A stretch of 64,000 bases of DNA from Neobacillus driksii (GCF_013409995.1 NZ_JACCBX010000003.1:434001-498000), one strand, 5' to 3'. Shown: positions 35,475 through 46,477, numbered from the stretch's first letter. Notes: generated by a model not told the origin, from the letters alone. Made by a program: numbers and translations.

Positions 35475-35834
35475 TTATTTAATATTTGCTAACCAATCAG
35501 CCATTGCATCGGCTTCCTCGGGTTTAACCAAACCAGCTGGCATATTTCCTCTACCATTCGTAATCGTCTCTTTGATTTCATCTTTGGATAACCTGTCACC
35601 AACACCTTTTAGAGCAGGACCCATTCCCCCTTGATATGCATCACCGTGACAGCCGACACAAGAACCTGTGTAAATTTCTTCAGGTGCTTTTGCTACTTGT
35701 TCCGTCTCAGTACCGCCTTCCTTTTCGTTGGCAAGCTCATCCATATCCCCGAGGCCTTTGAAAGACAATAAGAACATTAGTCCGATTCCAAATACAAAAA
35801 TTAGGATGTAAGGAATAACCGGATTTCGATTCAT
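35475..35834 (-). CDS. cccA: Cytochrome c550
   Basis: A 119-residue membrane-anchored cytochrome c. Of two adjacent ATGs I prefer 35834, 7 nt from GGGAGG. An N-terminal transmembrane helix (about 8-26) is followed by an acidic linker and a haem-c domain with CVGCH and distal Met in NMPAGLV. It carries electrons in the respiratory chain outside the membrane. In B. subtilis cccA follows sigA and is under CcpA catabolite control; a cre-like site and a sigA terminator lie upstream here, so it probably has its own promoter. Confidence 0.95.
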   Translation of the reverse strand: MNRNPVIPYILIFVFGIGLMFLLSFKGLGDMDELANEKEGGTETEQVAKAPEEIYTGSCVGCHGDAYQGGMGPALKGVGDRLSKDEIKETITNGRGNMPAGLVKPEEADAMADWLANIK

Positions 35835-36237
35835 CATATAACCTCCCTTATGTACGTACCACTTAAATAAATATTCATCTACAAACAACTACTATTTTAC
35901 TTTAAAAACATCAGAAGGAAAAGCCCTAAACTTATTTTGTCACGATAATATTAATAAAAAATACAATCGATGGCTAATATTTTTAAAAAATCAGCCTTTT
36001 TATCTTTCCCCTATATACCTATTCACAACCAATTAATGTTATTTTTGAATACGATTTTCTTAATAGCAACACATACTGCTCTGGGGCATTGTTGATGATT
36101 AATCATTATTAGAAAAGTGATTTGCTATTTTATTCAAAAAGATTACTTTTACCTATTTGCAAAGTGTAAAACAATTCAGTAAAATAAATACAAATGCGCA
36201 AATAGAAAGTGCTTTCATTTCCAAATTACAAAAAAAT
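35835..36237. other. AT-rich 400-bp intergenic region upstream of cccA
   Basis: No ORF or RNA gene is recognised. The region is AT-rich and must hold the cccA promoter; possible weak -10 boxes occur near the cccA start (TAAAAT around 35896-35891). It contains a 12-bp palindrome ATGATTAATCAT at 36095-36106 and a cre-like site at 36204-36217. Confidence 0.5.
36204..36217 (-). promoter_or_regulatory. cre-like CcpA site upstream of cccA
   Basis: The minus strand reads TGAAAGCACTTTCT, 12 of 14 matches to the ideal palindrome TGAAAGCGCTTTCA. It is about 370 bp upstream of the cccA ATG, after the rpoD terminator. Confidence 0.5.
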
Positions 36238-36266
36238 AGTTTACTTCTTTTTACAAGAAGTAAACT
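36231..36266 (-). terminator. Intrinsic terminator after rpoD
   Basis: AGTTTACTTCTT (36238-36249) pairs with AAGAAGTAAACT (36255-36266); T-rich sequence follows on the minus strand. It ends the dnaG-rpoD unit. Confidence 0.85.
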
Positions 36267-36286
36267 ATAATTTATTTTTTAAGGTT

Positions 36287-37414
36287 CTATTCTAAGAAGT
36301 CTTTTAGGCGTTTGCTTCGACTAGGATGTCTTAATTTACGTAATGCCTTAGCTTCAATTTGTCGAATACGTTCACGGGTTACACCAAATACCTTTCCAAC
36401 CTCTTCAAGAGTACGTGTACGACCATCATCAAGCCCAAAGCGTAAGCGAAGGACGTTTTCTTCCCTGTCTGTAAGGGTATCAAGAACATCTTCAAGCTGC
36501 TCTTTTAATAACTCATAGGCAGCATGCTCTGAAGGTGATGTAGCATCTTGGTCCTCTATGAAATCACCGAGGTGTGAATCATCTTCTTCACCGATAGGTG
36601 TTTCAAGAGAGACAGGTTCTTGCGCAATTTTCAAGATCTCCCTAACCTTATCCGGAGTTAGATCCATATCTTCGCCAATCTCTTCTGGAGTTGGTTCGCG
36701 GCCAAGGTCCTGAAGTAATTGTCTCTGCACACGGATAAGCTTATTAATGGTTTCAACCATATGCACAGGAATACGGATCGTTCTAGCTTGGTCAGCAATC
36801 GCTCTCGTGATGGCTTGGCGTATCCACCAAGTAGCATAAGTACTGAACTTAAATCCTTTGCGATAGTCAAATTTTTCAACTGCTTTGATTAGTCCCATAT
36901 TCCCTTCTTGAATCAAATCAAGAAAGAGCATACCGCGTCCAACGTATCGTTTTGCAATACTAACAACAAGACGGAGGTTAGCCTCTGCCAGGCGTCGTTT
37001 TGCTTCTTCGTCGCCTTCCTCAATACGGTTGGCCAATTTTATTTCTTCTTCAGCAGAAAGCAGGTCTACTCGACCAATTTCTTTTAAGTACATACGAACA
37101 GGATCGTTTATCTTCACACCAGGAGGAACGCTAAGATCATTTAGATCAAACTCATCGTCATCTCCTTTTGCTAACTGCTTAGGGTTTGGATCTTCTTCGT
37201 CACTTTCTCCTACTAATTCGATTCCCTGATCACCTAGGAACTCATAAAATTCATCCATTTGATCGGACTCTAAATCAAAATTTGCCATTCTTTCCGCAAT
37301 ATCATCGTAGGCAAGGACTCCGGTTTTTTTACCCAGTACCGTTAACTGATCTTTTACTTGTTCGAAGGTCAATTCATTCTCGGCCTCTTTTGAACGGGCT
37401 GATTTTTCAGCCAT
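36287..37414 (-). CDS. rpoD: RNA polymerase primary sigma factor (sigma-A)
   Basis: A 375-residue sigma-70. The ATG at 37414 follows GGAAGGAGGGGGACAT; a longer reading to 37444 includes the ribosome binding site. Region 1.1 is short and acidic (about 1-95, ends [16 protein letters not shown]), then region 1.2 [11 protein letters not shown], region 2 with [20 protein letters not shown] and [13 protein letters not shown] (-10 recognition), region 3 [10 protein letters not shown], and region 4.2 [30 protein letters not shown] (-35 recognition). It directs most housekeeping transcription. dnaG is 42 bp upstream. Confidence 0.98.
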   Translation of the reverse strand: MAEKSARSKEAENELTFEQVKDQLTVLGKKTGVLAYDDIAERMANFDLESDQMDEFYEFLGDQGIELVGESDEEDPNPKQLAKGDDDEFDLNDLSVPPGVKINDPVRMYLKEIGRVDLLSAEEEIKLANRIEEGDEEAKRRLAEANLRLVVSIAKRYVGRGMLFLDLIQEGNMGLIKAVEKFDYRKGFKFSTYATWWIRQAITRAIADQARTIRIPVHMVETINKLIRVQRQLLQDLGREPTPEEIGEDMDLTPDKVREILKIAQEPVSLETPIGEEDDSHLGDFIEDQDATSPSEHAAYELLKEQLEDVLDTLTDREENVLRLRFGLDDGRTRTLEEVGKVFGVTRERIRQIEAKALRKLRHPSRSKRLKDFLE

Positions 37415-37456
37415 ATGTCCCCCTCCTTCCAGAATCAAAGACACTAAAGATGGAAT

Positions 37457-39268
37457 CTATAGCGATTTCCGCAATTGACTGATTTCAGTAGCAATTGCAG
37501 CTGCTTTACTATAATCACTTTCTCGCTCTGCTTCTTTAAGTTCCACTTCTTTTTCTTTTATCTTTAACAATTTTTGATAATTCAACACCTGTTTGATATA
37601 ATCAGTTAATTCTTGATTACTTAACTCGTCATTAATTGACATCATTTCAATGTCCGCGACTATTCTTCTAAGATTTTCATCTTGAATATAGGTTAAAAAT
37701 GCACTAGAGTCAGGATTCATATGATCTTCGTAAAAACCAATTAGATAAGTTATTATAGCCTGATGTTCATCAGTATTAAACGTGTTGCCCTGCAATAAAT
37801 CCTGAATCTTATAGGCTATATCCCGATCTTTTAACATATGGGCAATTAATCGCCTTTCAGCCGTATAATGTGCAGGCTTTAATTTATTCTCCTGTTTGAC
37901 CAATACACGGGTCTTGTTAACTGGCTGCTGATTCTGACCACTTGAATTCCTTTTTTCTGTAAAGAAAATCTGCTTTAGCTGTTGTTGTAACGCGTCTAAC
38001 GAAATCGAAAATTCAGATGCAAGCTGACGCAAATAATGATCTTTTTCAACAGCTTTTGTCATTTTACTTATTTCTTTAAGTATTGTTTCGATATAAGCAA
38101 GCCGTTCTCCTTCAATTTGAAGATTTTTTCCTCTTCGAAAGTAAAGAAATTTAAATGCCATCCATGTATGGCTTGCACCTATGACCTCGTTCCGAAACTT
38201 TTCTGGACCATTTTTTTTTATATATTCATCTGGATCAAGCCCATCTGACATCATAGCCACTTTAATGGTACAACCCGCGTCCATAAGCATATTCCCAGCT
38301 CTATAAGCTGCTTCAATTCCTGCCTTGTCTGAATCAAAACAAATCATAATGGATTGGGTATTTTGCCGTATAAGTGTGATGTGCTCTTCTGTCAAGGAGG
38401 TCCCCATTGTTGCAATACCGTTCTCCACACCAGACTTATCAGCAGCAATTACATCTGCAAATCCTTCAAAAAGAACTGCTTGCTGTAATTTACGAATACT
38501 GGGTTTGGCCAAATGAAAATTATATAAAATTTTGCTTTTATTAAAGATTGCTGTTTCTGGACTATTTAAATATTTGGGCTCCTCGGCCCCCAAAGATCTC
38601 CCTGAAAAAGCAATACAGTTTCCATTTCGGTCAAAAATCGGAAACATAATTCGATCTCGAAATCGATCAAAATAGGTTCCATCTCTTTCTCGTTTGATAA
38701 TTAAGCCGGCTTTTTCCATTAACTCAGGAGAAAATTCTCTTTTGGTAAGAAATTTGTAAACAAAATCCCATGAATTTAAGGAATAACCAATTTGAAATTT
38801 ATCAATCGATTCTCGGGTAAATCCTCTCTTCAGCAAATACTCTAATGCATGTTGCCCATCTTTTGTATTTACCAATAAGTGATGGTAAAATTTAGATAAA
38901 AGCTCATGTGCGTCAAGCATTGACTGAAATTCCGGAGAAACACTCTTCCCCTTCCCATTTCCTGAGAAGTTTACTTGTAAGTCAATATTAGCCTTTTCAG
39001 CTAATTTAATGGCTGCTTCTAGAAATGAGATTCCTTCCAGCTCCATTAAAAAAGAGAAAACATTTCCTCCCGCTCCACAGCCAAAGCAATGATAAATTTG
39101 TTTATCGGATGAAACGGAAAATGATGGGGAGTTTTCTCCATGGAAAGGACATAATCCGAAGTAATTTCGCCCTTGTTTTTTCAGTTGAATATATTCGCTA
39201 ATAAGTTCAACTATATCAACAGACTGACGAATTTGATTGATTTTTTCTTCGGCAATCCGTTCTGCCAT
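37457..39268 (-). CDS. dnaG: DNA primase
   Basis: A 603-residue primase. The N-terminal zinc finger has C40-x2-H43 and C61-x2-C64 (CPFHGENSPSF and YHCFGCGAGG); the RNA-polymerase core has FEGFADVIA, GTSLTEEH and CFDSDKAGIEAA (TOPRIM acidic residues); the C-terminal helicase-binding domain follows residue about 450. It lays RNA primers for lagging-strand synthesis and contacts DnaB/DnaC helicase. It forms the conserved dnaG-rpoD pair; the yqxD gene that usually precedes it is broken here. Confidence 0.97.
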   Translation of the reverse strand: MAERIAEEKINQIRQSVDIVELISEYIQLKKQGRNYFGLCPFHGENSPSFSVSSDKQIYHCFGCGAGGNVFSFLMELEGISFLEAAIKLAEKANIDLQVNFSGNGKGKSVSPEFQSMLDAHELLSKFYHHLLVNTKDGQHALEYLLKRGFTRESIDKFQIGYSLNSWDFVYKFLTKREFSPELMEKAGLIIKRERDGTYFDRFRDRIMFPIFDRNGNCIAFSGRSLGAEEPKYLNSPETAIFNKSKILYNFHLAKPSIRKLQQAVLFEGFADVIAADKSGVENGIATMGTSLTEEHITLIRQNTQSIMICFDSDKAGIEAAYRAGNMLMDAGCTIKVAMMSDGLDPDEYIKKNGPEKFRNEVIGASHTWMAFKFLYFRRGKNLQIEGERLAYIETILKEISKMTKAVEKDHYLRQLASEFSISLDALQQQLKQIFFTEKRNSSGQNQQPVNKTRVLVKQENKLKPAHYTAERRLIAHMLKDRDIAYKIQDLLQGNTFNTDEHQAIITYLIGFYEDHMNPDSSAFLTYIQDENLRRIVADIEMMSINDELSNQELTDYIKQVLNYQKLLKIKEKEVELKEAERESDYSKAAAIATEISQLRKSL

Positions 39269-39345
39269 GAAAACATCTCCATTGTACTTATTCTACAAAG
39301 AAATCTAAATTCCTGCATTTTTCGACAAAATTTCTGTTAGTTGCT
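39269..39345. other. Short gap between dnaG and the yqxD remnant
   Basis: No feature recognised; this is the spacer that would carry the dnaG ribosome binding site. Confidence 0.4.
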
Positions 39346-39760
39346 TCACAATTTTGAACGATCAACAGAATTGAAAGGCTTTGGTCCTTTACCATATACA
39401 CCCCTTCTTCTTGCTTTAGCATATAGATAGCGCAAGTCAAGAGCAGTTTGTATTCCCGATCCATCATATACAATCCCGAATGGTTGTGGTACATACTCCT
39501 TTAGGAAGTGATACGGAGGTAAGTTCAATATCCTGTGTAACAGTAATATCCCCCTTTGCAGTATGATTCATGATGAATAAGTCCGCTGCTTCTTTTCTGG
39601 AATCAACATATTTCCATGTTGCATTACCATATGTAGTCTTATTGTTCATAAGAAGCGATAAAAAGAACTTTCACGGAAAATGTAGAAGCAATTTCGACAA
39701 TTTCCTCTTTAACCGAGCATGAATCTGCATCTAAAAAAGTTGGAATGCCTTTTGTATAAG
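39346..39760 (-). pseudogene. yqxD: Decayed yqxD (UPF0178/YaiI family)
   Basis: Three fragments in order but different frames match the UPF0178 protein that precedes dnaG in B. subtilis. From the 5' end: PTFLDADSCSVKEEIVEIAS (DADACPVK motif), ending at a TAA; then [27 protein letters not shown] in another frame; then LRYLYAKARRRGVYGKGPKPFNSVDR in a third, ending at 39346. So there are at least two frameshifts plus a lost start. The intact family is about 150 residues long and of unknown function. Confidence 0.85.
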
Positions 39761-40013
39761 TATTAATTCTACATCATTCCGCATATTCCTTCTTTAAGAT
39801 GCTAACTTTTTAGGAGCAGGCCCAAAAAGACTTATGTCGAATTTTTTTCTGTAGGTTCCCTTGACATCTAACAATAAATAGTTTATTCGTATACATGCAA
39901 GTCTAAACCTAAAAGATTCATTTTTATCACAATTTTTTATTATAGTACATTCTTTTATACTTTTCCATAGTTTTTTATGGTTAAATGAAAAACACATAAT
40001 CTAAGATTATGTG
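39761..40013. other. Intergenic region upstream of the yqxD remnant
   Basis: No convincing gene. A 67-codon minus-strand reading at 39794-39997 lacks a ribosome binding site and resembles nothing I know. Confidence 0.4.
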
Positions 40014-40823
40014 TTACGCCCTTCTTTTATGAAAGTAATTTAGAATAACATTCGCTGTTTCTTCAACGGCCTTATTGGTTACATCAATAACAGGACAATT
40101 AATTCTATTTACTATCTTTTCAAAGAAGGTTAATTCATCACGAATTCTCTCAATATTTGCGTAGCTGGCCTGATCATTTAGACCTAAAGAGATTAACCGT
40201 TCCCGCCTAATATTATTTAGTTTCTGCGGGCTGATTTTAAGTCCAAAGCACTTCTCTGCAGGAACCTTATACAGTTCCTCAGGCGGGTCAACTTCTGGAA
40301 CAAGCGGTACATTCGCAACTTTTAAACGTTTTAAAGCTAAATATTGTGACAACGGAGTTTTTGACGTTCTAGATACGCCGATTAAAACGATATCAGCTTT
40401 TAGTATTCCTCTTGGGTCGCGTCCATCATCATATTTAACAGCAAACTCAATGGCTTCGACTTTTTTAAAGTAATCTTCATCCAGTTTTCTTACGAGTCCT
40501 GGCTCACACAGTGGAGTTTTCCCGCTGAAGATTTGAATTTGGTCCATAATCGGACCTATTAAATCAACGGCATATATTCCTGCTTCGTCTGCCTTTTCCT
40601 TCATATACGCACGCATATCTGGTTTGACCAACGTAAAAGCGATCATAGCGTGGTCCATCGTTACAAGTGAAACTACTTCATCAATATGTTCCTTATCCTC
40701 AACATAGGGGAATCTTTTCAATGTCATTCCTGACCCATTAAATTGGCTGATTGCTGCTTTTGTAACTAATTCAGCTGTTTCCCCCACTGAATCAGAAACT
40801 ACATATATGACAGGCGTAATCAT
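40014..40823 (-). CDS. yqfL: Pyruvate,phosphate dikinase regulatory protein-like kinase/phosphorylase (YqfL, PpsR family)
   Basis: A 269-residue DUF299 bifunctional serine/threonine kinase and phosphorylase. Motifs are [13 protein letters not shown] at the start and the unusual P-loop [12 protein letters not shown] near residues 148-159, followed by [14 protein letters not shown]. Family members switch pyruvate,phosphate dikinase or PEP synthetase off and on by ADP-dependent phosphorylation. B. subtilis YqfL is co-transcribed with ccpN and opposes CcpN's effect on gluconeogenic genes. The gap to ccpN is 66 bp, as expected. Confidence 0.93.
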   Translation of the reverse strand: MITPVIYVVSDSVGETAELVTKAAISQFNGSGMTLKRFPYVEDKEHIDEVVSLVTMDHAMIAFTLVKPDMRAYMKEKADEAGIYAVDLIGPIMDQIQIFSGKTPLCEPGLVRKLDEDYFKKVEAIEFAVKYDDGRDPRGILKADIVLIGVSRTSKTPLSQYLALKRLKVANVPLVPEVDPPEELYKVPAEKCFGLKISPQKLNNIRRERLISLGLNDQASYANIERIRDELTFFEKIVNRINCPVIDVTNKAVEETANVILNYFHKRRA

Positions 40824-40889
40824 TCTTCCTCAACAGCTCCTCTGGAAAATCTATTATTATATGCATTCAGATATTGAGATGTGAATGTA

Positions 40890-41528
40890 TTAACCATTAC
40901 CCAATGCCACGAATGCTTTTGTAATATTTGTCTTCGTAATTCTGCCAATTACTTCATATCCATTTTCTGATGGCCTAACGATAGGTAAAGCATCAATTTG
41001 TTTATCAATGAGTAATTTTGCAACATCGATTAAATTGTCATCCATTTCACACATCGTAATATTTGGCATTCTAGTCATAATGATGTTGATTGGTAGTGCG
41101 GTAAGCTCTTGTTTGCCAATACTTGCTCTAAGAAGATCCTTCCTTGATAACACACCCACCAAAAGAGAGTTTTGGTCTACTACAAATAATGTTCCCACAT
41201 CCTCAAGGAACATTGTACAAATCGCATCATATACCGAAACATTTTCCTTTACGAGAACAGGGATTGAATTATAATCTCTCACACGTATTTTCTGGAGATT
41301 TTCAGTCAAAAGCTGAGTTCCTGATTTTCCTGTATAAAAATACCCCACTCGCGGTCTTGCATCTAAATACCCAGCCATTGTAAGGATGGATAAATCAGGT
41401 CTTAAGGTTGCTCTAGTTAAGTTTAGCTGTTCAGCAATGTTCTCCCCTGTAATCGGTCCATTGTCCTTCACAATTTGAATGATCGTTTCTTGGCGTTTGG
41501 TCAGTTCTATTTTTCTCACCACCATCAT
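40890..41528 (-). CDS. ccpN: Transcriptional repressor of gluconeogenesis CcpN
   Basis: A 212-residue regulator: an N-terminal helix-turn-helix (about 8-62; IQIVKDNGPITGENIAEQLNLTRATLRPDLSIL) and two CBS domains (VYDAICTMFLEDVGTLFVVD...LVGVLSRKDLL and MDDNLIDVAKLLIDKQIDALPIV). CcpN represses gapB and pckA during glycolysis, with ligand sensed by the CBS pair. The exact start among ATG/GTG codons at 41528-41517 is uncertain, because no clear Shine-Dalgarno site is seen. Confidence 0.93.
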   Translation of the reverse strand: MMVVRKIELTKRQETIIQIVKDNGPITGENIAEQLNLTRATLRPDLSILTMAGYLDARPRVGYFYTGKSGTQLLTENLQKIRVRDYNSIPVLVKENVSVYDAICTMFLEDVGTLFVVDQNSLLVGVLSRKDLLRASIGKQELTALPINIIMTRMPNITMCEMDDNLIDVAKLLIDKQIDALPIVRPSENGYEVIGRITKTNITKAFVALGNG

Positions 41529-41578
41529 TTAATCCAATATGTAGAGGGACGGTAGGGACCGCACCCTCTAAATTCAGA

Positions 41579-42961
41579 TTAAAACATAATTTTTTCTTGA
41601 ATAAAGGTAACTAATTCAGCGATTGGTACGCGCGTTTGTTCCATTGTGTCGCGGTCTCTGATTGTTACCATATTGTCTTCTTTCGAGTCAAAATCATAGG
41701 TGATACAGAATGGTGTACCAATTTCGTCATGTCTTCGGTAACGTTTACCAATTGAACCTGCTTCATCATAGTCTACGGAGAAATGCTTAGCTAATGTCTG
41801 GAACACTTCCTTTGCTTCCTCGGAAAGTTTTTTAGACAACGGAAGAACTGCTGCTTTAAATGGTGCTAGTGCAGGGTGGAAGTGCATAACAGTTCTAGAG
41901 GTTCCATCTTCAAGCTGTTCTTCATCATAGGCATCGATTAAAAATGCTAATGTTACTCGGTCTGCACCAAGAGATGGTTCGATACAGAACGGAATATATC
42001 TTTCATTTGTTTCTGGATCAATATAGTTAAAGTCCTCACCAGAGAATTGCATATGCTGCTTCAGGTCATAATCCGTTCTTGAAGCTACTCCCCAAAGTTC
42101 TCCCCAGCCAAATGGGAATTTATATTCAAAATCAGTTGTAGCATTACTATAATGGGAAAGTTCATCCTCCGAATGGTCTCGAAGTCTTAAATTTTCTTCA
42201 TTTAATCCTAATGAGTGAAGCCATTGCTCAGCAAAGTTCTTCCAATAATCAAACCATTTTAACTCTTCACCAGGCTTACAGAAAAACTCAAGCTCCATTT
42301 GCTCAAATTCGCGTGTACGGAAAGTAAAGTTTCCTGGTGTGATCTCGTTCCGGAAGCTTTTTCCGATTTGGGCAATTCCAAAAGGTAATTTCTTTCTCAT
42401 TGTACGCTGGACATTTTTAAAGTTAACAAATATCCCTTGCGCTGTTTCAGGTCGCAGGAAAATTTCATTTGTGCTGGATTCTGTTACACCTTGGAAAGTC
42501 TTAAACATTAAATTAAATTGTCGTATACCGGTAAAGTCATGGCTGCCGCAATCCGGGCAAGCGATATTATGTTCTTTTACTAGCTCCTCCATTTTATCAA
42601 ATGGAAGTCCATCAACGATCATCTCAATGCCCTTTTCATCAAGAGCATTTTCAATTAACTTATCAGCACGATGTCTGGCTTTACAGTTCTTACAATCAAT
42701 CATTGGGTCGTTAAAGTTACCGATATGACCTGAAGCTTCCCACGTTCTTGGGTTCATTAAAATGCTTGCATCTAATCCGACATTGTAAGGTGACTCTTGG
42801 ACAAATTTTTTCCACCAAGCTTGTTTGATGTTGTTTTTAAATTCTACTCCAAGTGGACCGTAATCCCATGTATTTGCCAGACCACCGTAAATTTCTGAAC
42901 CTGGAAAAATAAAACCTCTATGTTTCGCGTGAGAAACAATTTGCTCCATTGATACTTTCAT
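41579..42961 (-). CDS. glyS: Glycyl-tRNA synthetase, dimeric alpha-2 type
   Basis: A 460-residue class II synthetase of the single-chain archaeal/eukaryotic-like type, not the alpha2-beta2 GlyQ/GlyS of B. subtilis. Features are the N-terminal [17 protein letters not shown], a Cys4 zinc site (CKNC...CPDCGS), motif 2 [25 protein letters not shown], motif 3 [13 protein letters not shown] and a C-terminal anticodon-binding domain ([12 protein letters not shown]...[17 protein letters not shown]). It charges tRNA-Gly. A T-box leader lies upstream, but a 246-bp repeat element sits between leader and gene. Confidence 0.96.
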   Translation of the reverse strand: MKVSMEQIVSHAKHRGFIFPGSEIYGGLANTWDYGPLGVEFKNNIKQAWWKKFVQESPYNVGLDASILMNPRTWEASGHIGNFNDPMIDCKNCKARHRADKLIENALDEKGIEMIVDGLPFDKMEELVKEHNIACPDCGSHDFTGIRQFNLMFKTFQGVTESSTNEIFLRPETAQGIFVNFKNVQRTMRKKLPFGIAQIGKSFRNEITPGNFTFRTREFEQMELEFFCKPGEELKWFDYWKNFAEQWLHSLGLNEENLRLRDHSEDELSHYSNATTDFEYKFPFGWGELWGVASRTDYDLKQHMQFSGEDFNYIDPETNERYIPFCIEPSLGADRVTLAFLIDAYDEEQLEDGTSRTVMHFHPALAPFKAAVLPLSKKLSEEAKEVFQTLAKHFSVDYDEAGSIGKRYRRHDEIGTPFCITYDFDSKEDNMVTIRDRDTMEQTRVPIAELVTFIQEKIMF

Positions 42962-42993
42962 TTTGATTAGCTCCTCTTCAATTTTGGTAAAAA

Positions 42994-43239
42994 GGCTGTG
43001 TTAACAATGTTCTGTTGATTAGAGCTCCAGGCACTTCGCGCACCTTAGGGCGGTACGGGGAGCCTCCTCGGCGCTGAAGCGCCTGCGGGGTCTCCCCTGC
43101 CCCGTCCTCCCGCAGGACATTGAATAAGCTTCCTCGAATAAGCATCGCACGAAGAAAATGCGATAGCATTTTCGAGGATCTTCGTGCCTTCCGCTCCATT
43201 CAACAGAGTGCCAAAATTAAAACTTGCTTCAACACAGCC
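42994..43239. repeat. GC-rich nested inverted-repeat element, copy B (246 bp)
   Basis: The outer ends GGCTGTGTTA (42994-43003) and AACACAGCC (43231-43239), and the inner TCTGTTGA (43011-43018) and TCAACAGA (43200-43207), match copy A at 28988-29171. The GC-rich core is highly similar. Copy B holds about 60 extra bases (about 43120-43175) that form their own hairpin (CCTCGAA...TTCGAGG with GCATCGCA against TGCGATAGC). It lies between the glyS T-box terminator and the glyS start. Confidence 0.85.
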
Positions 43240-43249
43240 AATGATAAAT

Positions 43250-43476
43250 AAAAAAACTCCCGCCTCTATGCTTATGATAAGCATAGGGACGAGAGTTACC
43301 CGCGGTTCCACCCTATTTGCCGCCAGTCTATAGCAGCCTCTTTTATGTGTTTTACACACATGATATGCTCAAGAACGCCTTCCTTAGGTCCCTATACCCT
43401 AGCTCACACCATCCTAGGTTCGCTTTTACAGAGATTGCTAAGTACTCTTTTCCATCATAGCAACTATTTATTATTA
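43250..43476 (-). promoter_or_regulatory. Glycine T-box leader (riboswitch) of glyS
   Basis: The minus strand holds the T-box core AGGGTGGAACCGCGGG (43314-43299), then a terminator whose AACTCTCG...(C)GGGAGTT stem (43297-43253) ends in T7. Upstream stem I includes an AGTA bulge (AGAGTACTTA, near 43445) and a candidate GGC specifier codon (43379-43377, in GAAGGCGTT). Uncharged tRNA-Gly would stabilise the antiterminator and allow glyS expression. Confidence 0.92.
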
Positions 43477-43482
43477 AGACAC

Positions 43483-43511
43483 ATAATATCGAAATCTAAA
43501 ATAAATGTCAA
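43483..43511 (-). promoter_or_regulatory. Promoter of the glyS T-box transcript
   Basis: On the minus strand TTGACA (43511-43506) and TATTAT (43488-43483) are 17 bp apart, giving a start near 43476, right at the T-box leader. Confidence 0.8.
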
Positions 43512-43519
43512 TAAGTCAA

Positions 43520-44284
43520 CTATATTTGATTTCGAAATTTTTCCATTGATTGAAGAAATTTCTTTGTTTTTAAATAAAGACCGGAATATTCTTCGTAGTA
43601 TGCTGTGATAACCTGTTTCAACTCATCCTTTGTTTCTTGCTTTACGGAGATGTTTCCTAATCTCGCGAGATCAAAATAATAAAATAGACGTAATAATTTT
43701 ACAGATGATGGCGATAATTTATAATGGTATGGATCTTTTTCGATACATCGGTGGCATATAAACCCGCCTTCCCGAATGGAAAAAGAAAAAAGTCCGTCTG
43801 TGCTGCCGCAAACGGAACATTGATTTAGAATTGGGTGTAAGCCCAATACATTCAGCATTTTCATTTCATAGATATTCATCAGAATATCTGGATCATATCC
43901 TTCATTCAAATAATTAAGGGTTTGAAACAGAAGTTCGAAATGAAATGGGTTTGGTTTTCTATCATCCGTACATTTATCAGTCAATTCAACAATATAACTT
44001 GCATATGCGGTTAGGAATATATCTTCACTAATCCCGCGGAGGCTGGTAATCATTTCTCCCTGCTGTACACTGCCTAGTCCAGTTCCTCTTTGGACTAGAA
44101 AGTAACCGTGGGTAAAAAGCTGGGTAATGGAGGAAAGCCTGCTATTGGGCTTTTTTGCCCCTCTAGCCATAACACCGATCTTCCCCCATTCCCTTGTGTA
44201 TAACGTGATGATTTTATTGGTTTCACCATAATCTGTAGTTCTAATGACAATGCCTTCACACTTTTGGAGCATTTCCGTCACCAT
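43520..44284 (-). CDS. recO: DNA repair protein RecO
   Basis: A 254-residue recombination mediator with an N-terminal OB-fold ([37 protein letters not shown]) and a C-terminal helical domain containing a zinc site: CSVCGSTDG and FICHRCIEK. It loads RecA onto SSB-coated ssDNA together with RecR and anneals strands. The length is typical. It is followed at a distance by the glyS promoter; yqzL lies 20 bp upstream in the same direction. Confidence 0.96.
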   Translation of the reverse strand: MVTEMLQKCEGIVIRTTDYGETNKIITLYTREWGKIGVMARGAKKPNSRLSSITQLFTHGYFLVQRGTGLGSVQQGEMITSLRGISEDIFLTAYASYIVELTDKCTDDRKPNPFHFELLFQTLNYLNEGYDPDILMNIYEMKMLNVLGLHPILNQCSVCGSTDGLFSFSIREGGFICHRCIEKDPYHYKLSPSSVKLLRLFYYFDLARLGNISVKQETKDELKQVITAYYEEYSGLYLKTKKFLQSMEKFRNQI

Positions 44285-44303
44285 CCCGATACATTAGACA
44301 AAC

Positions 44304-44447
44304 TTATGAAACGGGAAAATCCAATTGCGCTAGATCTTCATTCTGATTTCCGGGTATTTCTTGGTTTTCCTTCTCAAGCTCTTTATAGAGAAGATAAGTG
44401 TCAATATTACCTGTTTGTAGGAATACTTTCCACGTAAAATCCATCAT
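44304..44447 (-). CDS. yqzL: YqzL-family small protein
   Basis: A 47-residue protein: MMDFTWKVFLQTGNIDTYLL, then YKELEKENQE and an acidic tail. It matches YqzL, which sits between era and recO in B. subtilis. GGTGGGG lies 6 nt before the ATG at 44447 (the next codon is also ATG). The function is unknown; the conserved position suggests a role with the recO/era unit. Confidence 0.85.
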   Translation of the reverse strand: MMDFTWKVFLQTGNIDTYLLYKELEKENQEIPGNQNEDLAQLDFPVS

Positions 44448-44607
44448 CGAAAACCCCACCTTTCATGTTTAGACTAGCCTTTTTAAGAATCCCAAACCTT
44501 ACAATTATCATAGCCTGCCCAAGCAAAAATCATAAGACGAAAAATTTGTTAATGTTGTCCATGCATAATTTTAATTAATACTAAATATTCTAGTTAGGGT
44601 TTTAATT

Positions 44608-45922
<1,315 letters not shown>

Positions 45923-46099
45923 TCATTCTTCCCTTCCAGCAGTGATCTGCCGCTTTCTTTATTTTACCCTAAAAATGTCACAAAATCATCACTTGTAGCG
46001 AAAAAGTAATATAAAAATTTGAATTTTCATAAAAGTCAGCTAACTTTTTCTAATTCGTACAAAGCTGATAAGTTATTTTACCTAATTCACAATACCTTT

Positions 46100-46477
46100 T
46101 CAAATTAGCCATCTAAAAAAATACGGTAAGAAGATGATGGTTCCAATTACAACCGCTGTAATAGCATAAATAAACACTGCTCCGGCTGCCAGGTCTTTAG
46201 CTTGTTTAGCAAGTGGGTGATAATCCTCGGTCACTAAATCAACAACACGCTCAATTGCTGTGTTCACCATTTCTAACGAGAAGATTCCACCTATAGCTAC
46301 AATAACAAATAACCATTCCCATTTACTAATTGAAAAAAAAATGGAAAAGCCAATAGCGATTAAAGATACAAAAAAATGGATACGCATATTTCTCTCAGAC
46401 CAAAGAGCTGTCTTAATACCGGCTATGGCAAAAGAAAAGGACTTCCATAAATGAACATGCTTATCTCGAGAGTCCAT
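46100..46477 (-). CDS. dgkA: Diacylglycerol/undecaprenol kinase DgkA
   Basis: A 125-residue membrane kinase with three transmembrane helices. Motifs: [20 protein letters not shown] and the catalytic [14 protein letters not shown] (E-x3-N-x2-E). The Gram-positive form phosphorylates undecaprenol, feeding the lipid carrier for cell-wall synthesis. It overlaps the ybeY stop by 17 bp. Confidence 0.93.
   Translation of the reverse strand: MDSRDKHVHLWKSFSFAIAGIKTALWSERNMRIHFFVSLIAIGFSIFFSISKWEWLFVIVAIGGIFSLEMVNTAIERVVDLVTEDYHPLAKQAKDLAAGAVFIYAITAVVIGTIIFLPYFFRWLI

Noticed and set aside
36095-36106. 12-bp palindrome ATGATTAATCAT upstream of cccA
   Set aside because: AT-rich palindromes of this length are frequent in such sequence; no promoter context ties it to regulation.
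39794-39997. 67-codon minus-strand reading upstream of the yqxD remnant
   Set aside because: No Shine-Dalgarno, no recognisable family, in a decayed region.
43045-43359. Minus-strand reading of 104 codons across the repeat element and T-box
   Set aside because: It overlaps structured non-coding elements and has no ribosome binding site or family resemblance.
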